This document shows positions 1-8,416 of a stretch of DNA of 64,000 bases, one piece after another (position 1 is the first letter of the stretch; each line of letters starts with the position of its first letter). Made by a program: the position numbers and the translations under genes. The DNA is from Streptomyces sp. NBC_01485 (lineage in GTDB: Bacteria; Actinomycetota; Actinomycetes; Streptomycetales; Streptomycetaceae): positions 7,254,001-7,318,000 of the forward strand of contig NZ_CP109435.1 of the NCBI RefSeq assembly GCF_036227125.1. Reading direction: 5' to 3'. The notes below the pieces were generated by a model. That model had not been told where the DNA came from and made no database searches. It saw only the letters and a list, made by a program, of their open reading frames with translations.

Positions 1-1
1 C

Positions 2-442
2 GACGCGGCGCGCCTGCTCGCCCCGGTCGACGACTACCTCCTGGTCTGCCCCGGCCTCGCGGACGCCTGGGACCCCGCCACCTCCGACCCGGCCCGCCCG
101 CTCCCACCGCTCAGCAGCGGCCATCTGACCGCGCTGCGCATCGCCGGCCGCCGGATCGCCGTCCGGACGGCGGGCCTGCTGCACCAGCTCGTCACCGGCG
201 CCGGACACGACCCCTGCGGTGCGCTGCCGGAGCTGGACGGGCTCATCGACGCGTGGTGCGCCGGCTACCACGACGACTGCGGGGCGCGCTGGATCCCCGT
301 CGCGCGCCAGGCGGAGTACCAGACGCGGGTCGTGCTCGCCGCGTTCGAACTGGCCAGGCGGTACGCGGCCGAACCCGCCGGTGCCCGTTCGGGTGAGTCG
401 GACTGGGGTACCCGGCCCGCCGTGCCGATGCACGGGGAATGA
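2..442 (+). CDS. C-terminal part of an unrecognised protein (cut by window edge)
   Basis: An open frame enters from the left edge and ends at TGA 440-442, giving about 146 residues. Seen: residues such as LLAPVDDYLLVCPGLADAWD, a helical middle with two cysteines (WCAGYHDDCG), and a low-complexity hydrophilic tail ending PMHGE. I do not recognise the family, and no catalytic motif is visible in this part. Its stop overlaps the start of the protease-inhibitor gene by an ATGA junction, which suggests co-transcription and translational coupling. Codon usage has the expected very high third-position GC, so the frame is probably real. Function cannot be assigned without the missing upstream part. 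Confidence 0.6.
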   Translation, partial: DAARLLAPVDDYLLVCPGLADAWDPATSDPARPLPPLSSGHLTALRIAGRRIAVRTAGLLHQLVTGAGHDPCGALPELDGLIDAWCAGYHDDCGARWIPVARQAEYQTRVVLAAFELARRYAAEPAGARSGESDWGTRPAVPMHGE

Positions 443-921
443 CGTACTTCCTCGACAACCTCCGCAATCTCGGCAATCTCCGGGATCTCCGGCCGGCGAA
501 GGCCGTGCGGCGCGCCCTGCCGGCCGCGGCCGCCCTCCTCCTCGCCGTCGGCGCCGCCCCGGCCCTGGCCGCCTCCGACGACGCCCTCCCCGGCAACTGG
601 CTCCAGCTCACCGTCACCCGTGGCGACACCCGGTCCGGCGACACCCGCGGCACCCTGCTGCTGTGCGACCCGCCCCAGGGCCACTCCCGCGCCGCCGAGG
701 CCTGCGACGTCCTGGCGAGGGCCGGCGGGGACGTGAACGCCGTCCCCGGGGACGGCAGCCGCATCTGCCCCCTTGTGTACGCCCCGGTCACCGTCCGCGC
801 GGAGGGGTGGTGGAACGGCCGCCTGGTCGACTACCGCCACACCTTCGGCAACGACTGCGAACGGGAGGCGCTGACGGGGGCGGTGTTCGCCCTGGACGAC
901 GAAGAGGTGCCCGAGGTCTGA
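439..921 (+). CDS. Secreted SSI-family serine protease inhibitor
   Basis: A 160-aa secreted protein of the Streptomyces subtilisin inhibitor (SSI) family, which blocks subtilisin- and trypsin-like extracellular proteases with a rigid reactive loop. Seen: a hydrophobic signal segment around residues 23-45 ending in PALAA, then an SSI-like domain with the two expected disulfide pairs, C76/C89 and C110/C140. The reactive loop reads C110-P-L-V-Y-A-P, aligning with CPMVYDP of classical SSI, so the predicted P1 residue is Leu112; this would favour subtilisin/chymotrypsin-like targets. Classical SSI ends soon after the AVFAF strand, whereas this protein continues with an acidic tail (DDEEVPEV). The ATG overlaps the upstream stop and has little ribosome-binding site; GTG at 505 is an alternative start that keeps the signal peptide. 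Family assignment is strong; the target protease is unknown. Confidence 0.87.
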   Translation: MTYFLDNLRNLGNLRDLRPAKAVRRALPAAAALLLAVGAAPALAASDDALPGNWLQLTVTRGDTRSGDTRGTLLLCDPPQGHSRAAEACDVLARAGGDVNAVPGDGSRICPLVYAPVTVRAEGWWNGRLVDYRHTFGNDCEREALTGAVFALDDEEVPEV

Positions 922-951
922 GCCGGCCGGACCGCCGGGCGGTAGGCGGCC

Positions 952-991
952 GGGGCGGCTGCGGGCACGCGCGTGTGCCCGCAGCCGCCCC
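952..991. terminator. Perfect 17-bp hairpin between convergent genes
   Basis: The arms at 952-968 and 975-991 are perfectly complementary (left arm begins GGGGCGGCTGCGG) around a 6-nt loop. The hairpin lies 30 nt after the inhibitor stop and 26 nt beyond the M14 peptidase stop on the other strand. It very likely terminates both convergent transcripts. There is no U-tract, which is common in Streptomyces. Confidence 0.85.
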
Positions 992-1017
992 GGTCCCCCT
1001 CCGTCCCTACGCCGTCC

Positions 1018-2268
1018 CTAGGCTGTCCGTTCGCGGGCGTGCAGGGCCGCCGCGACGACCGTGCGGGACTGGTGCTCGACCTGGTGCTCCAAGGGCACCC
1101 AGCGGGCCCGGAAGCGGTAGGCGAAGGCGTCGCTCCAGGTCTCGACGAGCCGCTCCAGGCGCGGTGCCGCGTGGTCGTCGCTCTCGCGCAGGACCCGCCA
1201 CAGCATCGCCGCCGCCCGCAGCGGCAGCCGGCGGGCGAAGGCGTCCACGCTGCCGACGTACGCCATCGTCGTCGCGGCGGGCGGCGTGTCCGTCCAGTCC
1301 GCGGCCAGCCCCGGCACCAGCTCCAGCGCCCACCGGGCCGCCCGCAGCAGGGGCCCGTCGACGCCCTCCAGCCGCGGCAGCGCCTCGACGAGGATCCGCT
1401 CCACCTCCGTCGCGTCCCGCAGCAGCCGCCGCGCCAGCCGTCGGATCGCCGCGGCCGGGTCGGGATGCGGGGCCGGGTCGTCCACCATGTCGCTCGCCCA
1501 CATCGGCACCTCCACCACCGCCGTCAGGCCGCCGTAGCGGTGGGCGTGGTACCAGGTGCTGTGCCGGGCGTCGTCCGGCATGCTCGGGTACGCCGCGTCC
1601 GCCCCGGCGGCCGGCATCACGTGCACGCCGGGTCCGGACGCCGGCCAGCCCACCGCGTCGGAGGCGCCCGTCTCCACCGGGATGTGCAACTGGGCCGCCG
1701 ACTTGGCGAACGGCTCGGCCAGTCCCGGTATGTCCTTCGTCAACTGCACCCAGCTGCCGCCGAGATCGGTGCCGTGCAGGGTCACCTGGAGGTAGGGCCG
1801 CAGCTCGTCGATGACCCGGGTCAGCGCCCGTGTCTCGGGTGGCAGCCGGTCCGGCGGCAGCACGGCGGGGGACCACTCCGGCTGCTCCGGAACGGCGGGC
1901 CGGAAGAAGCCGAGGTGGTACTCCAGCAGGCTGCGCGGCGCCGGGGTCACATGCAGACTCGCCCCGTCGGGGTCCGCGCAGAGCAGGAAGTGCCAGGACG
2001 TGCCGTCCCGCAACTCCCGCTCGTACAGCACCCGTTCGGCGAGCGTCAGCAGCGTCGAACCCCCGGTCGGCTCGTTGGCGTGGGCGCCCGCGACGACCAG
2101 CACGGCCCGCCGGGCATGTCCCACGGACAGCAGGTGCAGGGGCCGGCCCGCCCGGGAGACCCCCACCTGCCGCAGCGCGCACATGCCGGGCCGGTGTGTG
2201 GTCAACGCTCGTGCAAAGGAGGTCAGTTCGGCCACCGTGGGGTAGCGCAGCTCCGGCAGGAGACTCAC
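1018..2268 (-). CDS. M14-family zinc carboxypeptidase-like protein
   Basis: About 416 aa from the GTG at 2268. Zinc-dependent M14 peptidases remove C-terminal residues or act as amidohydrolases on peptide-like substrates. Seen: the zinc motif HxxE in GAHANEPTGG (H63, E66), the third zinc ligand in VTLHGTDLGG (H165), and a candidate catalytic glutamate in TAVVEVPMW. No signal peptide is evident, so it is probably cytoplasmic. The frame stays open to an ATG at 2391, but that start would overlap the hemerythrin-like scrap and add a non-conserved proline/arginine-rich stretch. GTG 2268, just before LLPELRYPTVAEL, fits better although its ribosome-binding site is weak. It ends 27 nt from a strong hairpin. 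The substrate is unknown. Confidence 0.85.
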   Translation of the reverse strand: MSLLPELRYPTVAELTSFARALTTHRPGMCALRQVGVSRAGRPLHLLSVGHARRAVLVVAGAHANEPTGGSTLLTLAERVLYERELRDGTSWHFLLCADPDGASLHVTPAPRSLLEYHLGFFRPAVPEQPEWSPAVLPPDRLPPETRALTRVIDELRPYLQVTLHGTDLGGSWVQLTKDIPGLAEPFAKSAAQLHIPVETGASDAVGWPASGPGVHVMPAAGADAAYPSMPDDARHSTWYHAHRYGGLTAVVEVPMWASDMVDDPAPHPDPAAAIRRLARRLLRDATEVERILVEALPRLEGVDGPLLRAARWALELVPGLAADWTDTPPAATTMAYVGSVDAFARRLPLRAAAMLWRVLRESDDHAAPRLERLVETWSDAFAYRFRARWVPLEHQVEHQSRTVVAAALHARERTA

Positions 2269-2326
2269 CCCCGTACTCGTCCGCCCGGCCTTCGCCTCCG
2301 CAGTACCCCACGGCCGCTGTGAACTG

Positions 2327-2575
2327 TCAAGAACGCCTGGGGGGAGGCTCCGGGGGGCGCTCGGAAGCGCGCGCCGGCGGCCAGGGGACATGCGCCAACA
2401 GGGGGACGACCGTCTTCTCCTCGTGGTCGAGATGGGCGTTCAACTCCCTTGCCATCGCGTCCAGTTCCGTACGGAAGCGCTCGGGGTCGGCGATGGTGAT
2501 GCCGGCCAGCAGGGCCGCCAGCTCTTCCTGGATGCGCGCGACCGTGCGGTGTCGGTCGGCGTCAAGCGACACCAC
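2327..2575 (-). pseudogene. Hemerythrin-like fragment lacking its N-terminal half
   Basis: An 82-codon frame whose centre, ELNAHLDHEEKTVVPLLAHVPWPP, matches the last iron-binding helix of hemerythrin HHE-cation-binding proteins. Those proteins normally form a four-helix bundle of 130-190 residues with several upstream His/Glu ligands. Here the first two helices are missing: only 28 nt separate the GTG start from the intact treY stop, and no other frame supplies them. It may be a deletion remnant or a small expressed protein. It cannot bind a di-iron centre in the usual way. Confidence 0.5.
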
Positions 2576-2603
2576 CCCATTACGTGCACCTGACCGTCAC
2601 CTG

Positions 2604-5009
2604 TCACGGCCGAAGATCACCGGCGCGCTCCAGCAGCGCCACCGGCAGCCGTTCGAAGAGTTCCGCCACGCGCGCGTGCCCCGTGAACTCCCGTGTGGAC
2701 CCCTGCTCCGCGGCCAGGACGTCGACCCACCTGCCCGGCGGCAGCGCCAGCCGGGTCTCGTGCCAGCCGCCCGCCTCCGCCAGCCGCAGCGACAGCCGGG
2801 TCACGGCCGTGACGACCCGCCCGGAGCGGGCGAACGCCAGACAGTGGTCGGCGGCCGCTCCCTCGGCGGGCAGCGGCTCGTACGTCGCCGAGTCCCCGAA
2901 GACGTCCGGTCGCCGTCGGCGCAGCCGCAGCGCCGCCGCCGTCACCGCGCCCTTGACGCCGGGATCCTCCGGCGGGAACCGCGCCGGGCGCCGGTTGTCG
3001 GGGTCCACCAGTGCCCGGCACTCGCTCTCCGTGCCCTGGTAGACGTCCGGCACCCCCGGCATCGTCAGATGCACCAGCGCCGTGCCGAGCACGTTCGCCC
3101 GGACGTACGGCTCCAGGGCGGCGCGCAGCGCGGCCACCCGCTCGCCCGGCGCCCCGCACGGACCCGCCGCCACGAACGCGGCCACCGCCTCCTCGTACGA
3201 CGGCTCCTGCTCCGTCCAGCTCGTGTACATTCCCGCCTCGCGCGCGTGCTTCAACAGCGTCTCCTGGACGCGCTCCCGGACGTGCTCCGGGGCCGCCGGG
3301 CCCAGCCCGAACACCGTCTGCCAGGCCGCCCACGCCACCTGCCCGTCCGTCGCGCGGTCCGCCGCGGCCTCCTCCGCGTGGGGGACCTGTTCCAGGACGT
3401 CCGTCCAGCGCCGCGGGCACTCGGTGAGCACGGCGAGGGCGGCGCGTACGTCGGCGCTGCGCTTGGTGTCGTGCGTCGACACGACCGTCCCGGTGGCCGG
3501 CCAGTCGCGCTGCACGCGCGCGCAGTACGCGTGGAAGCCGTCGGGGGACACGCCCGGGCGGCCGGGGGCGCCGCCCACCTCGTTCGCCGACAGCAGCGGC
3601 ACGTACCGGTAGAACGCCGTGTCCTCCACCGCCTTGGCCCGCAGCGCGGACGACGTCTGCGCGAACCGCGCCCGGAACTCCGCCCCCGCCGGACCCTCCC
3701 CGCCCAGCACCAGGCCCCGCACCACGTCGACCGCGCCCGCCTCCTCCGGCACGGCGAACGCCTGCCGCGCCTGTTCGGCCGCCTCCTCGGTGACGACGGC
3801 CGCCGGGTCGCCCGAGGTGTACGGCCGGTACACCTCCAGACGGACGAGCAGCTCCTCCAGAGCCGTGCGCAGCGCCCAGGGCGCCCGGTCCCGCAGCGTC
3901 GGGTCGGCCGACGCGGCGCACACCCGGGACGCCAGCCGGGTCAGCCGGTCCGTCTCGGCCGCCAGTTCGTGGCGGAGCACCCCGTACGCCGCCCGCCGCA
4001 CAGTCGCCGCCCAGTCGCCGCCCCGGTCCGGCTGGGGGGCCGCGAAGCGCCGGTAGCGGGCCAGGAGCTCCCCGGCCCCCGCGGGGTCGGTGAAGAGGCC
4101 GTCGACGCGGCGCAGGGCGTCGTAGCCGGTGGTGCCGGCGACGGGCCAGGTCTCCGGCAGCCGCTCCCCGTCGGCCAGGATCTTCTCGACGACCGTCCAG
4201 CGGCCGCCGCTCGCCTCGTGCAGCCGCTCCAGGTAGGCGTCGGGGTCGGCGAGGCCGTCGGGGTGGTCGACGCGCAGCCCGTCGACCACGCCCTCGTGCA
4301 GCAGCCGCAGGATCGTGCCGTGGGTGGCCTCGAACACCTCCGGGTCCTCCACCCGCACCCCGATGAGCTCCGAGATGCTGAAGAAGCGCCGGTAGTTCAG
4401 CTCGGTGCGGGCCAGCCGCCACCACACCGGCCGGTACCACTGGGCGTCCAGCAGCCCCGGCAGCGGCAGGTGCGCGGTGCCCTCGCGGAGGGGGAAGGCG
4501 TGGTCGTGGTAGCGCAGCACGTCGCCGTCCACCCGGAGCTGCTCCAGCTCCGTGCCGACGGGACCGCCGAGCACCGGGAGCAGCATCTGCCCGCCCCGCG
4601 CCTCCCAGTCGATGTCGAACCAGCGCGCGTACGGCGACTTCGGGCCCTCGCGCAGCACCTCCCACAGGGCGCGGTTGTGGCGCGGGGCCATCGCCATGTG
4701 GTTCGGCACGATGTCCACGACCAGCCCGAGCCCGTGCTCCCGCGCGGTGCGCGCCAGCGCCCGCAGCCCCTCCTCGCCGCCGAGCTCCGCACGCACGCGC
4801 GTGGGGTCCACGACGTCGTACCCGTGCGGGGAACCGGGCACGGCCTCCAGGACGGGGGACAGGTGCAGGTGCGAGACGCCGAGCGAGGCCAGGTACGGCA
4901 CGGCCGCCGCCGCGGCCTTGAACGGGAACTCGGGCTGCAACTGCAGCCGGTAGGTCGCCGTGGGCGGCACGGGAACGGAGGCGTCACGTCGCTCAGAGGT
5001 CATGACCAC
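2604..5009 (-). CDS. treY: Maltooligosyltrehalose synthase (TreY)
   Basis: An 801-aa cytoplasmic GH13 enzyme that isomerises the reducing-end alpha-1,4 bond of maltooligosaccharides to an alpha,alpha-1,1 bond, the first step of the TreYZ trehalose route. All four GH13 regions are visible: DIVPNH (99-104), GLRVDHP with nucleophile D248, WTVVEKIL with acid/base E275, and HDTKR (513-517). The N-terminus ATYRLQLQPEFPF is typical of TreY, and the length is slightly above the usual 700-780. The start may be GTG 5009 or ATG 5003. The debranching enzyme lies 86 bp upstream on the same strand and would supply linear substrate. TreZ, which releases trehalose, is not in this window. Confidence 0.96.
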   Translation of the reverse strand: MVMTSERRDASVPVPPTATYRLQLQPEFPFKAAAAAVPYLASLGVSHLHLSPVLEAVPGSPHGYDVVDPTRVRAELGGEEGLRALARTAREHGLGLVVDIVPNHMAMAPRHNRALWEVLREGPKSPYARWFDIDWEARGGQMLLPVLGGPVGTELEQLRVDGDVLRYHDHAFPLREGTAHLPLPGLLDAQWYRPVWWRLARTELNYRRFFSISELIGVRVEDPEVFEATHGTILRLLHEGVVDGLRVDHPDGLADPDAYLERLHEASGGRWTVVEKILADGERLPETWPVAGTTGYDALRRVDGLFTDPAGAGELLARYRRFAAPQPDRGGDWAATVRRAAYGVLRHELAAETDRLTRLASRVCAASADPTLRDRAPWALRTALEELLVRLEVYRPYTSGDPAAVVTEEAAEQARQAFAVPEEAGAVDVVRGLVLGGEGPAGAEFRARFAQTSSALRAKAVEDTAFYRYVPLLSANEVGGAPGRPGVSPDGFHAYCARVQRDWPATGTVVSTHDTKRSADVRAALAVLTECPRRWTDVLEQVPHAEEAAADRATDGQVAWAAWQTVFGLGPAAPEHVRERVQETLLKHAREAGMYTSWTEQEPSYEEAVAAFVAAGPCGAPGERVAALRAALEPYVRANVLGTALVHLTMPGVPDVYQGTESECRALVDPDNRRPARFPPEDPGVKGAVTAAALRLRRRRPDVFGDSATYEPLPAEGAAADHCLAFARSGRVVTAVTRLSLRLAEAGGWHETRLALPPGRWVDVLAAEQGSTREFTGHARVAELFERLPVALLERAGDLRP

Positions 5010-5095
5010 CTACGTACCCGCCCTGCCGCGTTTCGTGTCACGCCCCCTCTCCCGTATCCCCCTCCGGGCGGGTCGGGCCGGCGCCCGTGAGCCGG

Positions 5096-7258
5096 TCAGG
5101 TCGGCCGTTGCAGGACCGTCATGCTGCGGTCCACCAGCGTCAGCCGGGCCCCGGCCTGCACCTTCGGGCCCGCGCCCTGCGCCACCGCCGCCGGGTTCGC
5201 CGTGTCCACGACCACCTGCCACTGGCGGCCGTGGTCGACCGGGACCACGAACTCCAGGGTCTTGGCGGAGGCGTTGAACATCAGCAGGAAGGAGTCGTCG
5301 GTGATCCGTTCGCCGCGCGAGCCCGGCTCGGAGATCGCGTTGCCGTTGAGGAACACCGACAGCGCGGACGCCTGCGCCCGGTCCCAGTCCCGCTGTGTCA
5401 TCTCCGCGCCCTCGGGCGTGAACCAGGCGATGTCCGACAGCTCGTCGTGGGTGCCCTCCACGGGCCGGCCGTGGAAGAAACGGCGCCGCCGGAAGACGGG
5501 GTGCTCCTTGCGCAGCCACACCAACGCGCGCGTGAAGTCCAGCAGCTCGGCCGCGCCTCCCCCGGCTGCGGCTCCCCCGGAGTCGGGCTCCTCGCCGTCG
5601 CCTTCCTCGCCGTCGGGCCACCGGACCCAGGCCAGCTCGCTGTCCTGGCAGTAGGCGTTGTTGTTGCCCTTCTGGGTGCGCCCGAACTCATCCCCATGGC
5701 TGAGCATGGGCACGCCCTGGGACAGCATCAGCGTGGCGATGAAGTTGCGCATCTGACGGGCCCGCAGCCGCAGCACCTCCGGGTCGTCGCTCTCGCCCTC
5801 CGCGCCGCAGTTCCACGACCGGTTGTGGCTCTCGCCGTCCCGGTCGTCCTCCCCGTTGGCCTGGTTGCGCTTGGCGTCGTAGGAGACCAGGTCGTGCAGG
5901 GTGAACCCGTCGTGGCAGGTCACGAAGTTGATGGAGGCCAGCGGGCGCCGGCCGTCGTCCTGGTAGAGGTCCGAGGAGCCGGTCAGCCGGGAGGCGAACT
6001 CGCCGACCGCGCGCGCCTCGCCCCGCCACACGTCCCGCACGGTGTCGCGGTACTTGCCGTTCCACTCGGTCCACAGCGGAGGGAAGTTCCCCACCTGGTA
6101 GCCGCCCTCGCCCACGTCCCACGGTTCCGCGATCAGCTTCACCTGGGACACCACCGGGTCCTGCTGGACCAGGTCGAAGAACGACGACAGCCGGTCCACC
6201 TCGTGGAACTGGCGCGCCAGCGTCGCCGCGAGGTCGAAACGGAACCCGTCGACGTGCATCTCCAGGACCCAGTACCGCAACGAGTCCATGATCATCTGGA
6301 GGACGTGCGGGGACCGCATGAGCAGCGAGTTCCCGGTCCCCGTGGTGTCCGTGTAGTAGCGCGGGTCGCTCGCCAGCCGGTAGTACGACTGGTTGTCGAT
6401 GCCCCGGAAGGACAGCGTCGGCCCCAGGTGGTTGCCCTCGGCGGTGTGGTTGTAGACGACGTCGAGGATGACCTCGATGCCCGCCTCGTGCAGCGCCCGC
6501 ACCGCCGACTTGAACTCCAGCACCTGCTGCCCGCGGTCGCCCCAGGAGGCGTACGCGTTGTGCGGGGCGAAGAAACCGATCGTGTTGTAGCCCCAGTAGT
6601 TGCTCAGGCCCATGTCGGACAGCCGGTGGTCGTCGACGAACTGGTGCACCGGCATCAGCTCCAGGGCCGTCACCCCGAGCCCCGTCAGATGCTCGATGAC
6701 CGCCGGGTGCGCGAGGGCCGCGTAGGTGCCGCGCAGCTCCTCAGGGAGCCCCGGGTGGCGCATCGTCAGGCCCTTCACATGCGCCTCGTAGATCACCGTG
6801 TGGTGGTACTCGGTGCGCGGCCGGCGGTCGTCGCCCCAGTCGAAGTAGGGGTTGACGACGACCGACGTCATCGTGTGCGGCGCCGAGTCGAGGTCGTTGC
6901 GCCGCTCGGGGGCGTCGAAGTGGTAGCCGTACACCTCCTCGCCCCACCGGATCGCTCCGCTGATCGCCTTCGCGTACGGGTCGAGCAGCAGCTTCGCCGA
7001 GTTGCAGCGCGGCCCGCGACCGGGGTCGTAGGGGCCGTGCACCCGGAAGCCGTAGCGCTGCCCCGGCATGATGCCCGGCACGTACGCGTGCCGTACGAAC
7101 GCGTCGGTCTCCCGCAGTTCCACCGCCGTTTCCGAGCCGTCGTCGTGCAGCAGACACAGCTCTACTCGGTCCGCGGCCTCCGTGAAGACCGCGAAGTTCG
7201 TGCCGGCGCCGTCGTATGTGGCACCGAGGGGATACGCCTCTCCAGGCCAGACCTGCAT
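5096..7258 (-). CDS. glgX: Glycogen debranching enzyme GlgX/TreX
   Basis: A 720-aa GH13 isoamylase-type enzyme that hydrolyses alpha-1,6 branches of glycogen and limit dextrins. Seen: an N-terminal CBM48-like domain (MQVWPGEAYPLGATYDG onward); then the GH13 regions DVVYNH (266-271), GFRFDLA with nucleophile D342, LIAEPWD with acid/base E378, and NFVTCHDGF (H449, D450). ATG 7258 is chosen because conservation begins exactly there and GAAAGAG precedes it; the frame is open to 7396 but that extension is not conserved. It lies upstream of treY in the same direction, the usual treX-treY pairing, so debranched chains can go directly to trehalose synthesis. Confidence 0.95.
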   Translation of the reverse strand: MQVWPGEAYPLGATYDGAGTNFAVFTEAADRVELCLLHDDGSETAVELRETDAFVRHAYVPGIMPGQRYGFRVHGPYDPGRGPRCNSAKLLLDPYAKAISGAIRWGEEVYGYHFDAPERRNDLDSAPHTMTSVVVNPYFDWGDDRRPRTEYHHTVIYEAHVKGLTMRHPGLPEELRGTYAALAHPAVIEHLTGLGVTALELMPVHQFVDDHRLSDMGLSNYWGYNTIGFFAPHNAYASWGDRGQQVLEFKSAVRALHEAGIEVILDVVYNHTAEGNHLGPTLSFRGIDNQSYYRLASDPRYYTDTTGTGNSLLMRSPHVLQMIMDSLRYWVLEMHVDGFRFDLAATLARQFHEVDRLSSFFDLVQQDPVVSQVKLIAEPWDVGEGGYQVGNFPPLWTEWNGKYRDTVRDVWRGEARAVGEFASRLTGSSDLYQDDGRRPLASINFVTCHDGFTLHDLVSYDAKRNQANGEDDRDGESHNRSWNCGAEGESDDPEVLRLRARQMRNFIATLMLSQGVPMLSHGDEFGRTQKGNNNAYCQDSELAWVRWPDGEEGDGEEPDSGGAAAGGGAAELLDFTRALVWLRKEHPVFRRRRFFHGRPVEGTHDELSDIAWFTPEGAEMTQRDWDRAQASALSVFLNGNAISEPGSRGERITDDSFLLMFNASAKTLEFVVPVDHGRQWQVVVDTANPAAVAQGAGPKVQAGARLTLVDRSMTVLQRPT

Positions 7259-7368
7259 GGACACGACTCTTTCAGGTGAGCCGCCCCGCCGGGGGCGCCT
7301 TGGCGTCGAGTCTCCGGGAAACTGAGGGAACCACCGGTGACTTGCGTCCCTCTTATCGATCGACCAGT

Positions 7369-7443
7369 GCATACGACGGCATACGACGGCATACATGGTG
7401 GTTCGTCAGCGTGCGTCGTAGGACGCCGCAGGACGTCGTATGC
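7369..7443. promoter_or_regulatory. Repeat-rich element in the divergent glgX / amine-oxidase intergenic region
   Basis: The 240-bp gap between the two divergent starts contains GCATACGACG twice in tandem (7369, 7379), a degenerate third copy (GCATACATGG, 7389), and its exact inverted counterpart CGTCGTATGC at 7434-7443. The arrangement looks like operator half-sites. No regulator is encoded next to it. Confidence 0.4.
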
Positions 7444-7498
7444 CGAACCAGTGGGGCAGACACGTACTCCCGGGCAACAGGGGGAGTAGGGGGAGATT

Positions 7499-8332
7499 GT
7501 GCGCACGACAGTGCGCCGCCATCTGGGCAAGGTGGTGGCGGGAACGGCCATCGCGGTGGCGGCGACGGCCCTGATGGTCGGGATCACCCTGCCGGGCACG
7601 GCGGGGGCGGACGACACGGGCGGCGGCAAGGGAAGCGGCAAGGCCGGGCAGAGCACCGGGCAGGCGGCCGGACAGCAGCAGGGCGACCCGGCCGCGGCCG
7701 TACAGCCCGGCGTCGTCCAGGAGGCGCCCGCCGAGGGCGCGAAGGGGCGGGGCCGAGACCCGCTGACCGACGACGAGATCGCGCGCGTCGAGAAGATAGC
7801 GCTCAACCGGCAGCAGCTCGGCGCCGGTAAGGACGTGGAAGGCGACCGCGGCCCGCAGCGCCTCGGCGTGGACCTCGCCGAGCCGGAGGCCGACGAGGTG
7901 GACGACCCCGGCGCGCCGCGCCGCGCGGAGGTGTCGTTCTACGACTACAAGGACGACACGCTCCTCACGAAGACGGTCAACCTCGGCACCGGCAAGGTCG
8001 AGGCCACCGGTACCGAGCACGGCGTCCAGCCGCCGCTGAGCGCCGCCGAGCAGACCGAGGCGGCCCGGCTGCTGATCGCCGACCCGCTGGGCGCGGGCCT
8101 GAAGGCCGACTTCAAGGACGCCACCGGCAAGGAGCTCACCTCCCCGGACCAGCTGCGGCTCGCCAGCATGGTGTACCGGGCGGTGCCGGGCGCCGAGCCC
8201 GCCGCCCTCGACAAGTGCGGCGAACACCGCTGCGTACGGCTGCTGCCGAAGGTGAAGAACGGCCCGTGGATCGACGCCCGGTCCCTGGTCGTCGACCTCA
8301 GCACCCGTAAGGTCGCCCGGCTCGCCGGCTGA
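7499..8332 (+). CDS. Secreted protein resembling the N2-N3 domains of copper amine oxidase
   Basis: 277 aa. GTG 7499 is preceded by a GGGGGAG ribosome-binding site. Residues 1-37 form a signal peptide (RRH, hydrophobic stretch, TAGA), followed by a Gly/Gln-rich linker to about residue 85. The rest follows, by recollected alignment, the N2 and N3 domains of bacterial copper amine oxidases: DPLTDDEIARVEKI, then RLGVDLAEP, RRAEVSFYDYKDD, LGTGKVEATG, and a C-terminal beta segment WIDARSLVVDLSTRKVARL. In Arthrobacter phenylethylamine oxidase these segments occur in the same order just before the catalytic domain. The next gene, 84 bp downstream on the same strand, encodes the catalytic-domain-like part. 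The pair probably forms a two-subunit exported complex, but this is inference. N2 and N3 have no catalytic residues. Confidence 0.68.
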   Translation: MRTTVRRHLGKVVAGTAIAVAATALMVGITLPGTAGADDTGGGKGSGKAGQSTGQAAGQQQGDPAAAVQPGVVQEAPAEGAKGRGRDPLTDDEIARVEKIALNRQQLGAGKDVEGDRGPQRLGVDLAEPEADEVDDPGAPRRAEVSFYDYKDDTLLTKTVNLGTGKVEATGTEHGVQPPLSAAEQTEAARLLIADPLGAGLKADFKDATGKELTSPDQLRLASMVYRAVPGAEPAALDKCGEHRCVRLLPKVKNGPWIDARSLVVDLSTRKVARLAG

Positions 8333-8416
8333 ACCGCACCGCATCCAAGGGGCCCTGCCCTCAGTCCGTTTTTCCAACTTGCCTCCCGTGAGGGACGCAA
8401 AGGGAGTCATGTCCTC

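Noticed and set aside
1830..5090. Long plus-strand frame opposite treY and the M14 gene
   Set aside because: Arg/Pro-rich composition, antisense to clearly conserved enzymes; a GC shadow.
5087..7279. Long plus-strand frame opposite glgX
   Set aside because: Antisense shadow of a well-conserved GH13 gene.
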